A stretch of DNA of 41,965 nucleotides from an uncultured bacterium (GTDB lineage Bacteria; Actinomycetota; Coriobacteriia; Coriobacteriales; Atopobiaceae). Under the pieces are notes generated by a model, which worked only from the letters and a program-made list of their open reading frames with translations, had not been told where the DNA came from and made no database searches. A program made the position numbers and the translations under genes. The stretch spans positions 1 to 41,965 of the forward strand of contig CAJMNO010000022.1 in NCBI GenBank assembly GCA_905214865.1. The letters are read 5' to 3'. Shown in pieces: positions 31,306-39,353 of the stretch (its first letter is position 1; each line of letters opens with the position of its first letter).

Positions 31306-31943
31306 TCGTGCAGCTCACCGGCTCCATCGTGGAGGTGACGGCAAGCCACGTGGTGCTCGACGTGGCGGGCGTGGGATACGAGCTCGGCATCTCGGCGAAC
31401 ACCGCCGCCGCGCTGCCCCCCGCGGGGGAGGCGGGCGTGACGGTGCTCACGCGCCTCGTCCTCAGAGACGACGCGGCGGAGCTGTACGGCTTCTGCAGCC
31501 GGGAGGAGCGAGCGGTGTTCGACCGGCTGGTCGCGGTCAGCGGGGTCGGCCCCAAGCTCGCCCTCTCGGTCCTCTCCACCTTCACGCCATCGCAGCTGGC
31601 CACCGTCGTCACCGCGCAGGACGTCACCCGCATGAGCCAGGTCCCCGGCGTGGGGAAGAAGAAGGCGCAGCGCCTGCTCGTGGAGCTGGAGGGCGTGTTC
31701 CAGCGCGACGCGGAGCTGCGCGGGCTCGTGGGGCTCTCGTCTCCCGGCGAGGTGGCGGCGGGGGTGGCAGCGGCTGCCCCCTCCGGCCAGTCGGTGCAGT
31801 CTGAGGCAACGGATGCCCTGCTCTCCATGGGGTTCACCCCGCAGGAGGCGGAGCTGGCCCTGGAGGGGCTGGAGGAAGCCGGCGCCACCACCATCGAGTC
31901 CGCCGTCTCGTACGCCCTCAGGCGCCTTGGGGGCGGTAGGTGA
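31302..31943 (+). CDS. ruvA: Holliday junction branch migration protein RuvA
   Basis: 213 residues. It binds the four-way junction as a tetramer and docks RuvB. The N-terminal OB fold (MIVQLTGSIVEVTASHVVLDVAGVGYEL), two helix-hairpin-helix motifs (VSGVGPKLALSVLS, VPGVGKKKAQRLLVEL) and a C-terminal RuvB-binding domain (ALLSMGFTPQEAELALEGL) are all present. GTG 31302 overlaps the ruvC stop (GTGA). Confidence 0.96.
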   Translation: MIVQLTGSIVEVTASHVVLDVAGVGYELGISANTAAALPPAGEAGVTVLTRLVLRDDAAELYGFCSREERAVFDRLVAVSGVGPKLALSVLSTFTPSQLATVVTAQDVTRMSQVPGVGKKKAQRLLVELEGVFQRDAELRGLVGLSSPGEVAAGVAAAAPSGQSVQSEATDALLSMGFTPQEAELALEGLEEAGATTIESAVSYALRRLGGGR

Positions 31944-33001
31944 TGTGGGAGGCGGAGGACGAGGACCTCTTCGCCGACGACGCCCGGGGCCACGAGGGCA
32001 GCCGGCGCGCGGTCAGCACCGAGCTCACGCAGGACGACCTGGACGTGGAACACAGCCTCAGGCCCACCACGCTGAGCGAGTACTGCGGGCAGGAGCGCGT
32101 GCGGCAGAACCTGAGCGTGCTCATCGCCGCCGCCAAGGACAGGGGGGAGACGCTCGACCACGTCCTCTTCTCCGGCCCTCCCGGCCTGGGCAAGACGACC
32201 CTCGCCAACGTGGTGGCAAACGAGATGGGCGCCCGCCTCAAGACCACGAGCGGACCCGCCATCGCGCGCACTGGCGACCTGGCCGCCATCCTCACCAACC
32301 TGGAGGAGGGCGACGTCCTCTTCGTGGACGAGATCCACCGCCTCAACCACCAGGTGGAGGAGGTCCTGTACCCCGCGATGGAGGACTTCTTCCTCGACAT
32401 CGTGATAGGCAAGGGGCCGGCGGCGCGCAGCATCCGCCTGGACGTCCCGCACTTCACGCTCATCGGCGCCACCACGCGCACGGGGCTCCTCACCGGCCCA
32501 CTGCGCGACCGCTTTGGCATCAGCTACCGCCTGGACTACTACAGCGTGCCGGAGCTCACCCGCATCGTCCTGCGGTCCGCCGGCATCCTGGGCGTGCGCA
32601 TCGACGAGCAGGGCGCGGAGGAGATCGCCAGCCGCAGCCGAGGGACCCCCAGGCTCGCCAACCGCCTGCTCAAGCGCGTGCGCGACTATGCGCAGGTGCG
32701 GGCGGACGGGTGCATCACCTGGGAGGTGGCGGCCGAGGCGCTCAGGTTCTTCGAGATAGACGAGATGGGCCTGGACTGGATGGACAAGAAGATCCTCGAC
32801 GCCCTTACGAGGACCTTCCGCGGGCGTCCCGTCGGGCTCACGACCATCGCGAGCGCCGTGGGGGAGGACCCGTCCACCCTCGAGGACGTGTACGAGCCCT
32901 ATCTCCTCCAGCGCGGCCTCATCATCCGCACCCCCCAGGGGAGGCAGGCCACGGCCCTCGCGTTCGAGCACCTCGGTGTCGTCCCGCCGCCCAGCTCCTA
33001 G
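31943..33001 (+). CDS. ruvB: Holliday junction helicase RuvB
   Basis: 352 residues. This AAA+ motor drives branch migration with RuvA. LRPTTLSEYCGQERV opens the ATPase, followed by FSGPPGLGKTTLA (Walker A), LFVDEIHRLN (Walker B), LIGATTRTGLL (sensor 1), and a winged-helix end with GLTTIASAVGEDPSTLEDVYEPYL. ATG 31943 shares a base with the ruvA stop (TGATG); GTG 31940 in frame is an alternative. An acidic N-terminal extension precedes the core. A hairpin at 33003-33020 follows. Confidence 0.97.
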   Translation: MWEAEDEDLFADDARGHEGSRRAVSTELTQDDLDVEHSLRPTTLSEYCGQERVRQNLSVLIAAAKDRGETLDHVLFSGPPGLGKTTLANVVANEMGARLKTTSGPAIARTGDLAAILTNLEEGDVLFVDEIHRLNHQVEEVLYPAMEDFFLDIVIGKGPAARSIRLDVPHFTLIGATTRTGLLTGPLRDRFGISYRLDYYSVPELTRIVLRSAGILGVRIDEQGAEEIASRSRGTPRLANRLLKRVRDYAQVRADGCITWEVAAEALRFFEIDEMGLDWMDKKILDALTRTFRGRPVGLTTIASAVGEDPSTLEDVYEPYLLQRGLIIRTPQGRQATALAFEHLGVVPPPSS

Positions 33002-33002
33002 C

Positions 33003-33020
33003 CGGGGCTGTCCCGCCCCG
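33003..33020 (+). terminator. Hairpin after ruvB
   Basis: CGGGGC and GCCCCG form a 6-bp stem with a 6-base loop 2 bp after the stop codon. There is no T-run. A -10-like TAGACT (about 33028-33033) for the next gene follows. Confidence 0.5.
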
Positions 33021-33073
33021 CAACGGCTAGACTGTCTCATGGCAAGGCCCGCACACTCTCTTGGGAGGAACGC

Positions 33074-33478
33074 ATGCTCCAGCACGACTACCTGCTCGAG
33101 GTCATCAACCAGTTTGTTGACTCAGTGACCCCCGCCCTGCGAGGCGCCCTCCTCAGGGGCGACCAGGAGGCGGCGGCGCAGGCAGAGGAGGCGGTCGCGG
33201 GCGTGCTGGACCTGGATCCCCAGGTGGCACTCCGCCTGAGCCCCGACTCCCTCGTCACGATGATGGTGCTCTCCGGCATCGGCGACAGCCTGGCGGGCTA
33301 CGTCGCCTACGTCCTGCGGCGCCTCGCGGACGCCTACCGGGAGATGGGCGAGGCCGACCTTGCCGAGGTGCGCCTGGCGCAAGCCGAGGCCGTGGAGGGC
33401 TCGTTCAACGTGGAGCCCGGGACGGTTCCGCAGGAGCTTGCCGCCCTCGACGGGGAGCTCTCGGCCCCGCGGGAGTAG
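33074..33478 (+). CDS. DUF6483 family protein
   Basis: A 134-residue helical protein opening MLQHDYLLEVINQFVDSV, the pattern I associate with DUF6483. It is predicted to be all helical with a TPR-like second half (YVLRRLADAYREMGEADLAEVRLAQAEAV). No function is known. ATG 33074 follows GGGAGGAACGC. It stands between ruvB and the muramidase with its own -10-like site, so membership of the ruv operon is uncertain. Confidence 0.7.
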   Translation: MLQHDYLLEVINQFVDSVTPALRGALLRGDQEAAAQAEEAVAGVLDLDPQVALRLSPDSLVTMMVLSGIGDSLAGYVAYVLRRLADAYREMGEADLAEVRLAQAEAVEGSFNVEPGTVPQELAALDGELSAPRE

Positions 33479-33582
33479 CACACGGGCCCCATGGGCGCGG
33501 CACCTCTCCCCATCATCGACGTGACCCTGTGACGCCAAATCGATTGTCTTTCGTCAAGGGTTGTCACGATGCGGTCCTCGTT

Positions 33583-33610
33583 TTGTGGAGGGCCCGTGTC
33601 GTGGCATATT
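33583..33610 (+). promoter_or_regulatory. Candidate promoter for the GH25 muramidase gene
   Basis: TTGTGG (33583-33588), 16 bp, CATATT (33605-33610), in an AT-richer patch 87 bp before the start codon. The surrounding 33479-33696 has no gene. Confidence 0.4.
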
Positions 33611-33696
33611 CTGTGACGGATGGTTCCGGCGGAGGACGGGCCTTGCGCCTGCTCTTGCCGGGAAGAAACGATTTCTTTCCTTCGGGGTGGTTATTG

Positions 33697-35490
33697 ATGA
33701 AGGCTCCCGAGAACTTCCCTTGGTCGCGCATGGGCTCCATCGCCGCGGGGGCGGTGCTCGCGGCGGCCTTTGCCTACGCGCCCGTGACGGCGAACGCCGA
33801 GGAGGCGGCCTCCAAGGCACTCGCCGGCCAAGGCCAGGAGACTCAGGTCGTGGCGACCGAGTCCGTGGCACAGGCCTCCCCATCTGGCCAGGCCGTGGAG
33901 TCTGAAGGTGCGGCCGCGGATTCCGACGGTACGACCGACGATCAATCCACGAGCACTGAGCCCTCCGACCAGGAGACGGCAGAATTCGCTGCCGATGCGG
34001 CAGAGGTGGATGGGTCCGCGACGGGCGCGACGGAGTCCGAGATTTCCTCCACGGCGGATGCCACTGCCTCGAACGGGAATGACGCCGCCTCCACTGCCGG
34101 CGGGTCGTCTGACGAGGCGAAGTCCTCTGGGACCTCCGCTGCCGAGGCGACAACGGGCGGCGTGGATGGCGAGACCGGCGCCTCCGACGTCGGCACCAGC
34201 ACTGCCGACGGGGATGCGTCCAATGCCGGTGCAAGCTCCTCTCTCACGGTGACGGACGGCACGGCATCGGACACCCCTGCCGCAGACGCGGGGACCGCAT
34301 CCGACGAGACGGCCACCGACTCCTCCGATGCCGCGGGCGGCTCCGCCGCCACGACGGCGCCTGCTGCCCGCGTGGCGGCGGACGACACCTCCAACCTGCA
34401 GAACATGTACCGGTTCTACAACCCCAACACGGGGGAGCACTTCTACACCGCCAACACCCACGAGGGCCAGGCGCTCGTGACCGCAGGCTGGCAGTACGAG
34501 GGGGTGGGCTGGGTCGCGCTCAAGTCTGGGACCGCCGTGTACCGGCTGTACAACCCCAATGCCGGTGACCACCACTACACCACCAACGCCGCCGAGAGGG
34601 ACATGCTCGTTGCCCTGGGCTGGCGCTACGAGGGTGTTGGCTGGTACTCCGCGACCAAGTCGGCGGGCCTCTCCGTCTACCGGGAGTACAACCCCAACGC
34701 AAAGTCCGGTGCCCATAACTTCACGACGAGCTCCGCCGAGAACGCCAACCTCGTGAAGGCCGGCTGGCGCTACGAGGGCATCGCCTGGTATGCCTCGACG
34801 CACGCCTCGCTCGCGTTCGACAAGTCCCTCTTCCAGGTGATCCTCAACGGCATCGACATAGCGAGCTACCAGGGTGACATGGACATCTCGAAGGTCACCG
34901 CCGACTTCGTGATCGTGAAGGCGACCCAGGGCACTCACTACAAAAACCCCTACTTCTCCACGCAGGCTGAGGCGACGCTCTCATCGGGCAAGAAGCTCGG
35001 CGTGTACCACTTCATCGACGTGAGCAGCGGCGATGGGTCGATGGTCCAGCAGGCGCAGTACTTCGTGAACACCATCAAGTCGTACATAGGCCAGGCGGTC
35101 CTGGTGCTGGACTGGGAGAACACCCCGGGTTCCGAGGCGCTCCGAAAGGGGCCCAGCTACGCCAAGCAGTTCCTGGACGAGGTGTATCGCCTCACCGGGG
35201 TGCGTGCCCTTATCTACATGAGCCAGGGGGTCACGAGCACCTACGACTGGAGCTCCGTCGCGGCTTCCGGCTACAAGCTGTGGGTCGCCTCGTACCCCTA
35301 CAAGTACATGAACGGGACGGGGTACGTCTCAAACCCCACGCCCATCTCCACCAACTACGGGGCGTGGTCAAGCCCAACGATCTGGCAGTACTCGGACTCC
35401 ACCAAGGTCGGCGGCTACTCAAATGGCGTCGACGTCGACGCGTTCTACGGCACCACGGCCTACTGGGACTCCCTGGCGAGGAAGAGCTAG
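33697..35490 (+). CDS. Secreted GH25 muramidase with three DUF5648 repeats
   Basis: 597 residues. A signal peptide (SRMGSIAAGAVLAAAFAYAPVTANA, cleavage about residue 31) is followed by a 200-residue Ala/Ser/Thr/Asp/Glu linker. Three DUF5648 repeats (about residues 236-368; each YRxYNPN...HxYT...WxYEGxxW) come next, then a glycoside hydrolase family 25 lysozyme domain. GIDIASYQG opens it at 385 and VLDWEN places Asp 472 and Glu 474 at the catalytic strand. It cleaves the glycan backbone of peptidoglycan; the repeats probably bind the cell surface. ATG 33697 has GGGGTGG upstream; the open frame extends further left without a signal peptide. A paralogous design follows at 35672. Confidence 0.9.
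   Translation: MKAPENFPWSRMGSIAAGAVLAAAFAYAPVTANAEEAASKALAGQGQETQVVATESVAQASPSGQAVESEGAAADSDGTTDDQSTSTEPSDQETAEFAADAAEVDGSATGATESEISSTADATASNGNDAASTAGGSSDEAKSSGTSAAEATTGGVDGETGASDVGTSTADGDASNAGASSSLTVTDGTASDTPAADAGTASDETATDSSDAAGGSAATTAPAARVAADDTSNLQNMYRFYNPNTGEHFYTANTHEGQALVTAGWQYEGVGWVALKSGTAVYRLYNPNAGDHHYTTNAAERDMLVALGWRYEGVGWYSATKSAGLSVYREYNPNAKSGAHNFTTSSAENANLVKAGWRYEGIAWYASTHASLAFDKSLFQVILNGIDIASYQGDMDISKVTADFVIVKATQGTHYKNPYFSTQAEATLSSGKKLGVYHFIDVSSGDGSMVQQAQYFVNTIKSYIGQAVLVLDWENTPGSEALRKGPSYAKQFLDEVYRLTGVRALIYMSQGVTSTYDWSSVAASGYKLWVASYPYKYMNGTGYVSNPTPISTNYGAWSSPTIWQYSDSTKVGGYSNGVDVDAFYGTTAYWDSLARKS
34404..34800 (+). repeat. Triple DUF5648 repeat block, copy 1
   Basis: Three protein-level repeats of about 45 residues start at nt 34404, 34537 and 34675. 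The first two are close at DNA level to the block at 36272-36672 (shared YNPNTGEHFYT and YNPNAGDHHYTTN). Confidence 0.85.
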
Positions 35491-35611
35491 GGCCAGGGTA
35501 GCCCGTCCCTGCCCGCGGTTGTCCTAGGGTGCGATTGCGCGACCGAAGGGAACGCCGGCGTGCCTTGCGTGTGTCGATTGGCGCAAGGCCCAACGGCAGA
35601 ACCCTGTCTGC

Positions 35612-35620
35612 TGCTAAAAT
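35612..35620 (+). promoter_or_regulatory. Extended -10 for the second DUF5648 hydrolase
   Basis: TGCTAAAAT (35612-35620), about 50 bp before the start codon. No clear -35. Confidence 0.45.
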
Positions 35621-35671
35621 GGGGACTTGACTTTTCCCAAGTGCCCGTATCTCTCACATTGGGGTGATTCG

Positions 35672-37159
35672 ATGACTTCAGGGCAGGCGAGAAGGCATGG
35701 TGGCGCCATCGCCGCCGGAGCGATCCTGGCGGCACTCACGCTCGGGGCGCCCTCGCTCGCAGTGGCGGAGGAGTCCGCGACGGCTCCCGACACAAGCGCT
35801 CAGGCCCAGCAGGAGACCCGGCTGCAGTACGTCGCCACGGCGACGGACGCCTCCTCCCAGGCGGCAGCAGTAACCACGGACTCGCAGACGGATGGCTCGG
35901 ATGAGGCTGTGACCCAGGCTGCCACCGATGGCTCGTCCGCGAACGCAGCTGGCTCCGACGCAACGACGGGGGAGAGTGGCCAGGGCTCGGACTCCGCGAC
36001 CGATCCCGCTGGCTCCGAGTCCGTCCCGTCGGGTGAGACCGGCGAAACCACCTCCGGTGCCCCGGACGAGGGGGTCGACGCTGCGGGCGTTGCCGGCGCG
36101 AAGGGCCCCGAGGATGCGCAGACGGACGCAGCCCCCACCGAGGGCGAGGGCTCGTGGCGGGACGGCCAGGCAACCGCGGACGCATCCGCCCAGGACACCG
36201 CCACCGAGCCGGCCGCCCGACCCGCCGCGACCGCGGCGGCCCCGCGTGCCGCCAGCACGACCGGCGTGAACATGTACCGCTTCTACAACCCCAACACCGG
36301 TGAGCACTTCTACACCTCCAACGTGGCCGAGGGCGTGAAGATCGCCAACGCCGGGTGGAGCTACGAGGGCATCGGCTGGGTGGCCCCCACGAGCGGCGTC
36401 GCCGTGTACCGCCTGTACAACCCCAACGCGGGCGACCACCACTACACCACCAACGCCGCCGAGAAGAACATGCTCGTCTCGCTTGGCTGGCGCTACGAGG
36501 GCATAGGCTGGTACGGTGCGAGCGGGAGCAACGTGGGCTCCGCCCTCCTCAGGCAGTACAACCCCAACGCCAAGGGCGCGGGCGCGCACAACTTCACCAC
36601 CAGCAGGGCGGAGAGCAACAGCCTCGTCGCCCAGGGCTGGCGCTACGAGGGGATGGCCTGGTACGCCTCGACCCTCTCCGCCAAGTCCATCGACACGAGC
36701 GTGTTCATCCCCTCCAGGGCGAGGATCGAGAAGTACGTGTCCTGGGCCGTCGACGTCGCGGAGGACGACTCCCACGGCTACAGCCAAGCCAACCGCTGGG
36801 GGCCGGACTACGACTGCTCGTCGCTGGTCATCTCGGCGCTCAAGCAGGCGGGCATCAACACCGGGTCCGCCACCTACACCGGCAACATGCGCGAGAACCT
36901 CGTGAAGTACGGCAAGTTCACCGCCCTGGCGGTGGGCGATGCCATCAGCACCACCAGGTACTCCGAGCTGGTCCGCGGTGACATCCTCCTCAACACCTGG
37001 AACCACGTGGCCATCTACCTGGGCAATGGCCTCATGGTCGCGGCGCACCTGAGCGAGACGGGCGGCGTCACGGGGAAGGCCGGCGACCAGACCGGCAGGG
37101 AGATCAGCGTGAGCTCCTACTCCAACTACCCGTGGGACTGGGTGCTGCGCCTGCTGTAA
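35672..37159 (+). CDS. Secreted NlpC/P60-like peptidase with three DUF5648 repeats
   Basis: 495 residues. A signal peptide ends near LAVAEE (about residue 30). A low-complexity Ala/Ser/Thr/Asp linker runs to about 195, and three DUF5648 repeats occupy about 201-333. The C-terminal cysteine-peptidase-like domain has RWGPDYDCSSLVI (Cys 382) and WNHVAIYLG (His 445), the arrangement of NlpC/P60 or phage-lysin amidase domains. It would cut stem peptides or cross-bridges, complementing the muramidase upstream that shares its targeting repeats. ATG 35672 has GGGGTGA upstream. It ends at a textbook terminator (37190-37219). Confidence 0.87.
   Translation: MTSGQARRHGGAIAAGAILAALTLGAPSLAVAEESATAPDTSAQAQQETRLQYVATATDASSQAAAVTTDSQTDGSDEAVTQAATDGSSANAAGSDATTGESGQGSDSATDPAGSESVPSGETGETTSGAPDEGVDAAGVAGAKGPEDAQTDAAPTEGEGSWRDGQATADASAQDTATEPAARPAATAAAPRAASTTGVNMYRFYNPNTGEHFYTSNVAEGVKIANAGWSYEGIGWVAPTSGVAVYRLYNPNAGDHHYTTNAAEKNMLVSLGWRYEGIGWYGASGSNVGSALLRQYNPNAKGAGAHNFTTSRAESNSLVAQGWRYEGMAWYASTLSAKSIDTSVFIPSRARIEKYVSWAVDVAEDDSHGYSQANRWGPDYDCSSLVISALKQAGINTGSATYTGNMRENLVKYGKFTALAVGDAISTTRYSELVRGDILLNTWNHVAIYLGNGLMVAAHLSETGGVTGKAGDQTGREISVSSYSNYPWDWVLRLL
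36272..36672 (+). repeat. Triple DUF5648 repeat block, copy 2
   Basis: Second copy of the three-repeat module, in the same order as at 34404-34800, fused to a different catalytic domain. Confidence 0.85.
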
Positions 37160-37189
37160 GGGTGCCCGACCAACTTGCGAACGGATACG

Positions 37190-37219
37190 GGGGTCGCTTC
37201 GGCGGCCCCTTCTTGTTGT
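37190..37219 (+). terminator. UUCG-loop intrinsic terminator
   Basis: GGGGTCGC-TTCG-GCGGCCCC (37190-37209), 8-bp stem with one G-U pair and a UUCG tetraloop, followed by TTCTTGTTGT. The most classical terminator of the window. Confidence 0.93.
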
Positions 37220-37290
37220 GCCCGACTCCCCCATACGTGGGTTCTCCCTGATGCGTGCGCATGGGGGCGGGGGCCGCTGGGGTGCCGCGC

Positions 37291-37296
37291 TACAAT
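37291..37296 (+). promoter_or_regulatory. -10 element for the glycosyltransferase operon
   Basis: TACAAT at 37291-37296, 38 bp before the start codon at 37335. The same hexamer precedes rmlA. No -35 is recognisable in the GC-rich sequence upstream. Confidence 0.4.
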
Positions 37297-37334
37297 CGAG
37301 CCTGCGAACGAACCCAGAGGACAGCGAGGTCTCA

Positions 37335-39335
37335 ATGCCAACCAACGATGCGAAACCCCTGACCGGCGCCACCGCGGCGTGGCCCGTGCACTTCTCGCAG
37401 GAGAGCGTCAGCGTGATGTCGCGCGAGCCGGGAGAGCTCCTTCGCGTGGTGTGCTGGACATGGCTCCGCGACGGCGAGGAGACGGACGGGGAGGTTCGTG
37501 CGACGGCGACCCTCGACGACGGCACGACGGTGGGAGGCACCCTCCTGGGCGACGTGACGGTGGACGACGAGGACATCCCCGGCGCCCGTCGTCGCTACGT
37601 GGGCCTGTCGTTCCGCATCCCGTTTGGCGCGCCCGGCGCGGACGTTTTGGTCCGGATCGGCGGTAAGACCCCCCGCGAGGGCGTCAAGACCTTCTCCGAG
37701 GAGGACCTGCGAGGGCTCGAGGGCGTCTGGGGCTCGCACGCCACGCCGGCTGAGCTGAGCGACCGCTACGAGGAGATGTTCCAGTTCACCAAGGCGTCGG
37801 CCCAGGACCTCGCCGCCCAGCGCGCCTCGCAGGACGCGTTTGGGCTGCGCCCGACCTTCTCCATCGTCGTGCCCCTGTATCACACGCCCGTCGACTTCTT
37901 CCGCGAGATGGCGGAGTCCGCCCTGCGCCAGAGCTACGGAAGGCTCGAGCTGGTGCTGGTCAACTCCACGCCCGAGGATCGCGAGCTGGCGGACGAGGTG
38001 TGGGCGCTGGCCAACCGCGACCGCAGGGTGCGCGTGGTGGAGCTGGAGCGCAACTACGGCATCACGGAGAACACCAACTACGGCATCGACGCTGCGACAG
38101 GCGACTTCGTGTGCTTCTTCGACCACGACGACGTGCTGGAGCCCGACCTCCTGTACCGCTACGTGGAGGGGATCAACCGGTACCCGCAGACGGACCTGCT
38201 CTACTGCGACGAGGACAAGCTGGAGGACGGGCACTACGCCTTCCCCTTCGCCAAGCCCGACTGGAGCCCCGTCTACCTCGAGACAAACAACTACGTGTGC
38301 CACATGCTCACCATCCGCAGGAGCCTGCTCGCCGAGCTCCCGCGTCCCACGAGCGAGTTCGACGGGGCGCAGGACCACCGCATGACCCTGCTCGCAGGAG
38401 AGCGCGCCCGCAACGTGTACCACGCCCGTCGGGTGCTCTACCACTGGCGCGTCAACGCCGGCTCCACCGCCGGCCAGGCGCTCGCGAAGCCCGAGGCGCT
38501 CGATGCGGGCCGTCGCGCCATCGACGAGCACTACCGGCGGCTCGGCCTGCCCGTTCGCGCGCACGAGGTGCCGGGCGCCCCGCACTACTACGAGCCCCTG
38601 CTCGACGAGGGCGAGCACCCGTCCGTCTCCGTCGTCGTCTGGGGCGCGGGCGCGGCTGGGGCGGCCGAGGGCATCCGTGGGCTCGGCGGCTGGGACGGGC
38701 TCGAGGTCATCGCCGCGGAGGGCGGTCCCGCGGAGGCCAATTCGGCGGCTGAGAGGGCCGCGGGCGAGTGGCTGGCGCTCGTCCAGTCCCCGTGCCGGGT
38801 GGTCGAGCCCGACTGGGCGCGCCTCATGCTCTCGGCCCTGGTGCTCCCCGGGGTGGGGCTCGCCGGCGCGCGCGTCAACCTCCCCGACGGGACCAAGGCG
38901 GGGGGAGCGGTCGCCTTCACCAACGCCGCCCCGCTTCGCCTGGACCTGGGCCTCACGAGTGACAACCCGCAGATCCGCTGCTACGAGGCCGTCCCCCACG
39001 AGGCGTGCGGCGTGACGGGGACCCTGCTCATGCTCCGCCGCGACCTCTTCCTGGAGGTCGGCGGGCTCGACGGCGAGCTCACGGACTGGCGTTGGGGCGT
39101 CGCACTCAGCTGCAAGGTGGGTGAGAGGGGCCTCACCACCGTCGAGGTCCCGCGCGTCGCGGTCGAGCGGCCCATGACCGCCGCGGAGCTTGGTGCCCCG
39201 GAGGCGGGCGCCGACCTGCGCGAGCGCATGGCGTCCACGCGCCTCCGCGGTCTCTGGCCCCAGACCAACTACGCCCCGAGCGGGCTCTACTCCCCGCTCT
39301 TCTCGCTGGACGGCTACTACGACATCAAGTTCTAG
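37335..39335 (+). CDS. GT2 glycosyltransferase, second domain degenerate
   Basis: 666 residues. After an N-terminal beta-rich region (1-170), a family 2 glycosyltransferase domain starts at TFSIVVPLYHTPVDFF, with GITENTNYGID, FVCFFDHDDVLEPDLL (DXD-type metal and sugar-nucleotide site), LYCDEDKLEDG and HWRVNAGSTAG. A second GT2-like domain (about 430-640) is shorter: it has SVSVVVWGAGAAG and VTGTLLMLRRDLFLEVGGLDG but no DXD site. The neighbour at 39354 has two full domains in the same order, so this looks like a duplicate whose second site decayed. The likely role is extension of a surface polysaccharide at the cytosolic membrane face. ATG 37335 has GCGAGGT upstream. Confidence 0.85.
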   Translation: MPTNDAKPLTGATAAWPVHFSQESVSVMSREPGELLRVVCWTWLRDGEETDGEVRATATLDDGTTVGGTLLGDVTVDDEDIPGARRRYVGLSFRIPFGAPGADVLVRIGGKTPREGVKTFSEEDLRGLEGVWGSHATPAELSDRYEEMFQFTKASAQDLAAQRASQDAFGLRPTFSIVVPLYHTPVDFFREMAESALRQSYGRLELVLVNSTPEDRELADEVWALANRDRRVRVVELERNYGITENTNYGIDAATGDFVCFFDHDDVLEPDLLYRYVEGINRYPQTDLLYCDEDKLEDGHYAFPFAKPDWSPVYLETNNYVCHMLTIRRSLLAELPRPTSEFDGAQDHRMTLLAGERARNVYHARRVLYHWRVNAGSTAGQALAKPEALDAGRRAIDEHYRRLGLPVRAHEVPGAPHYYEPLLDEGEHPSVSVVVWGAGAAGAAEGIRGLGGWDGLEVIAAEGGPAEANSAAERAAGEWLALVQSPCRVVEPDWARLMLSALVLPGVGLAGARVNLPDGTKAGGAVAFTNAAPLRLDLGLTSDNPQIRCYEAVPHEACGVTGTLLMLRRDLFLEVGGLDGELTDWRWGVALSCKVGERGLTTVEVPRVAVERPMTAAELGAPEAGADLRERMASTRLRGLWPQTNYAPSGLYSPLFSLDGYYDIKF

Positions 39336-39353
39336 ACGGAGGAGCTTCTCCCC

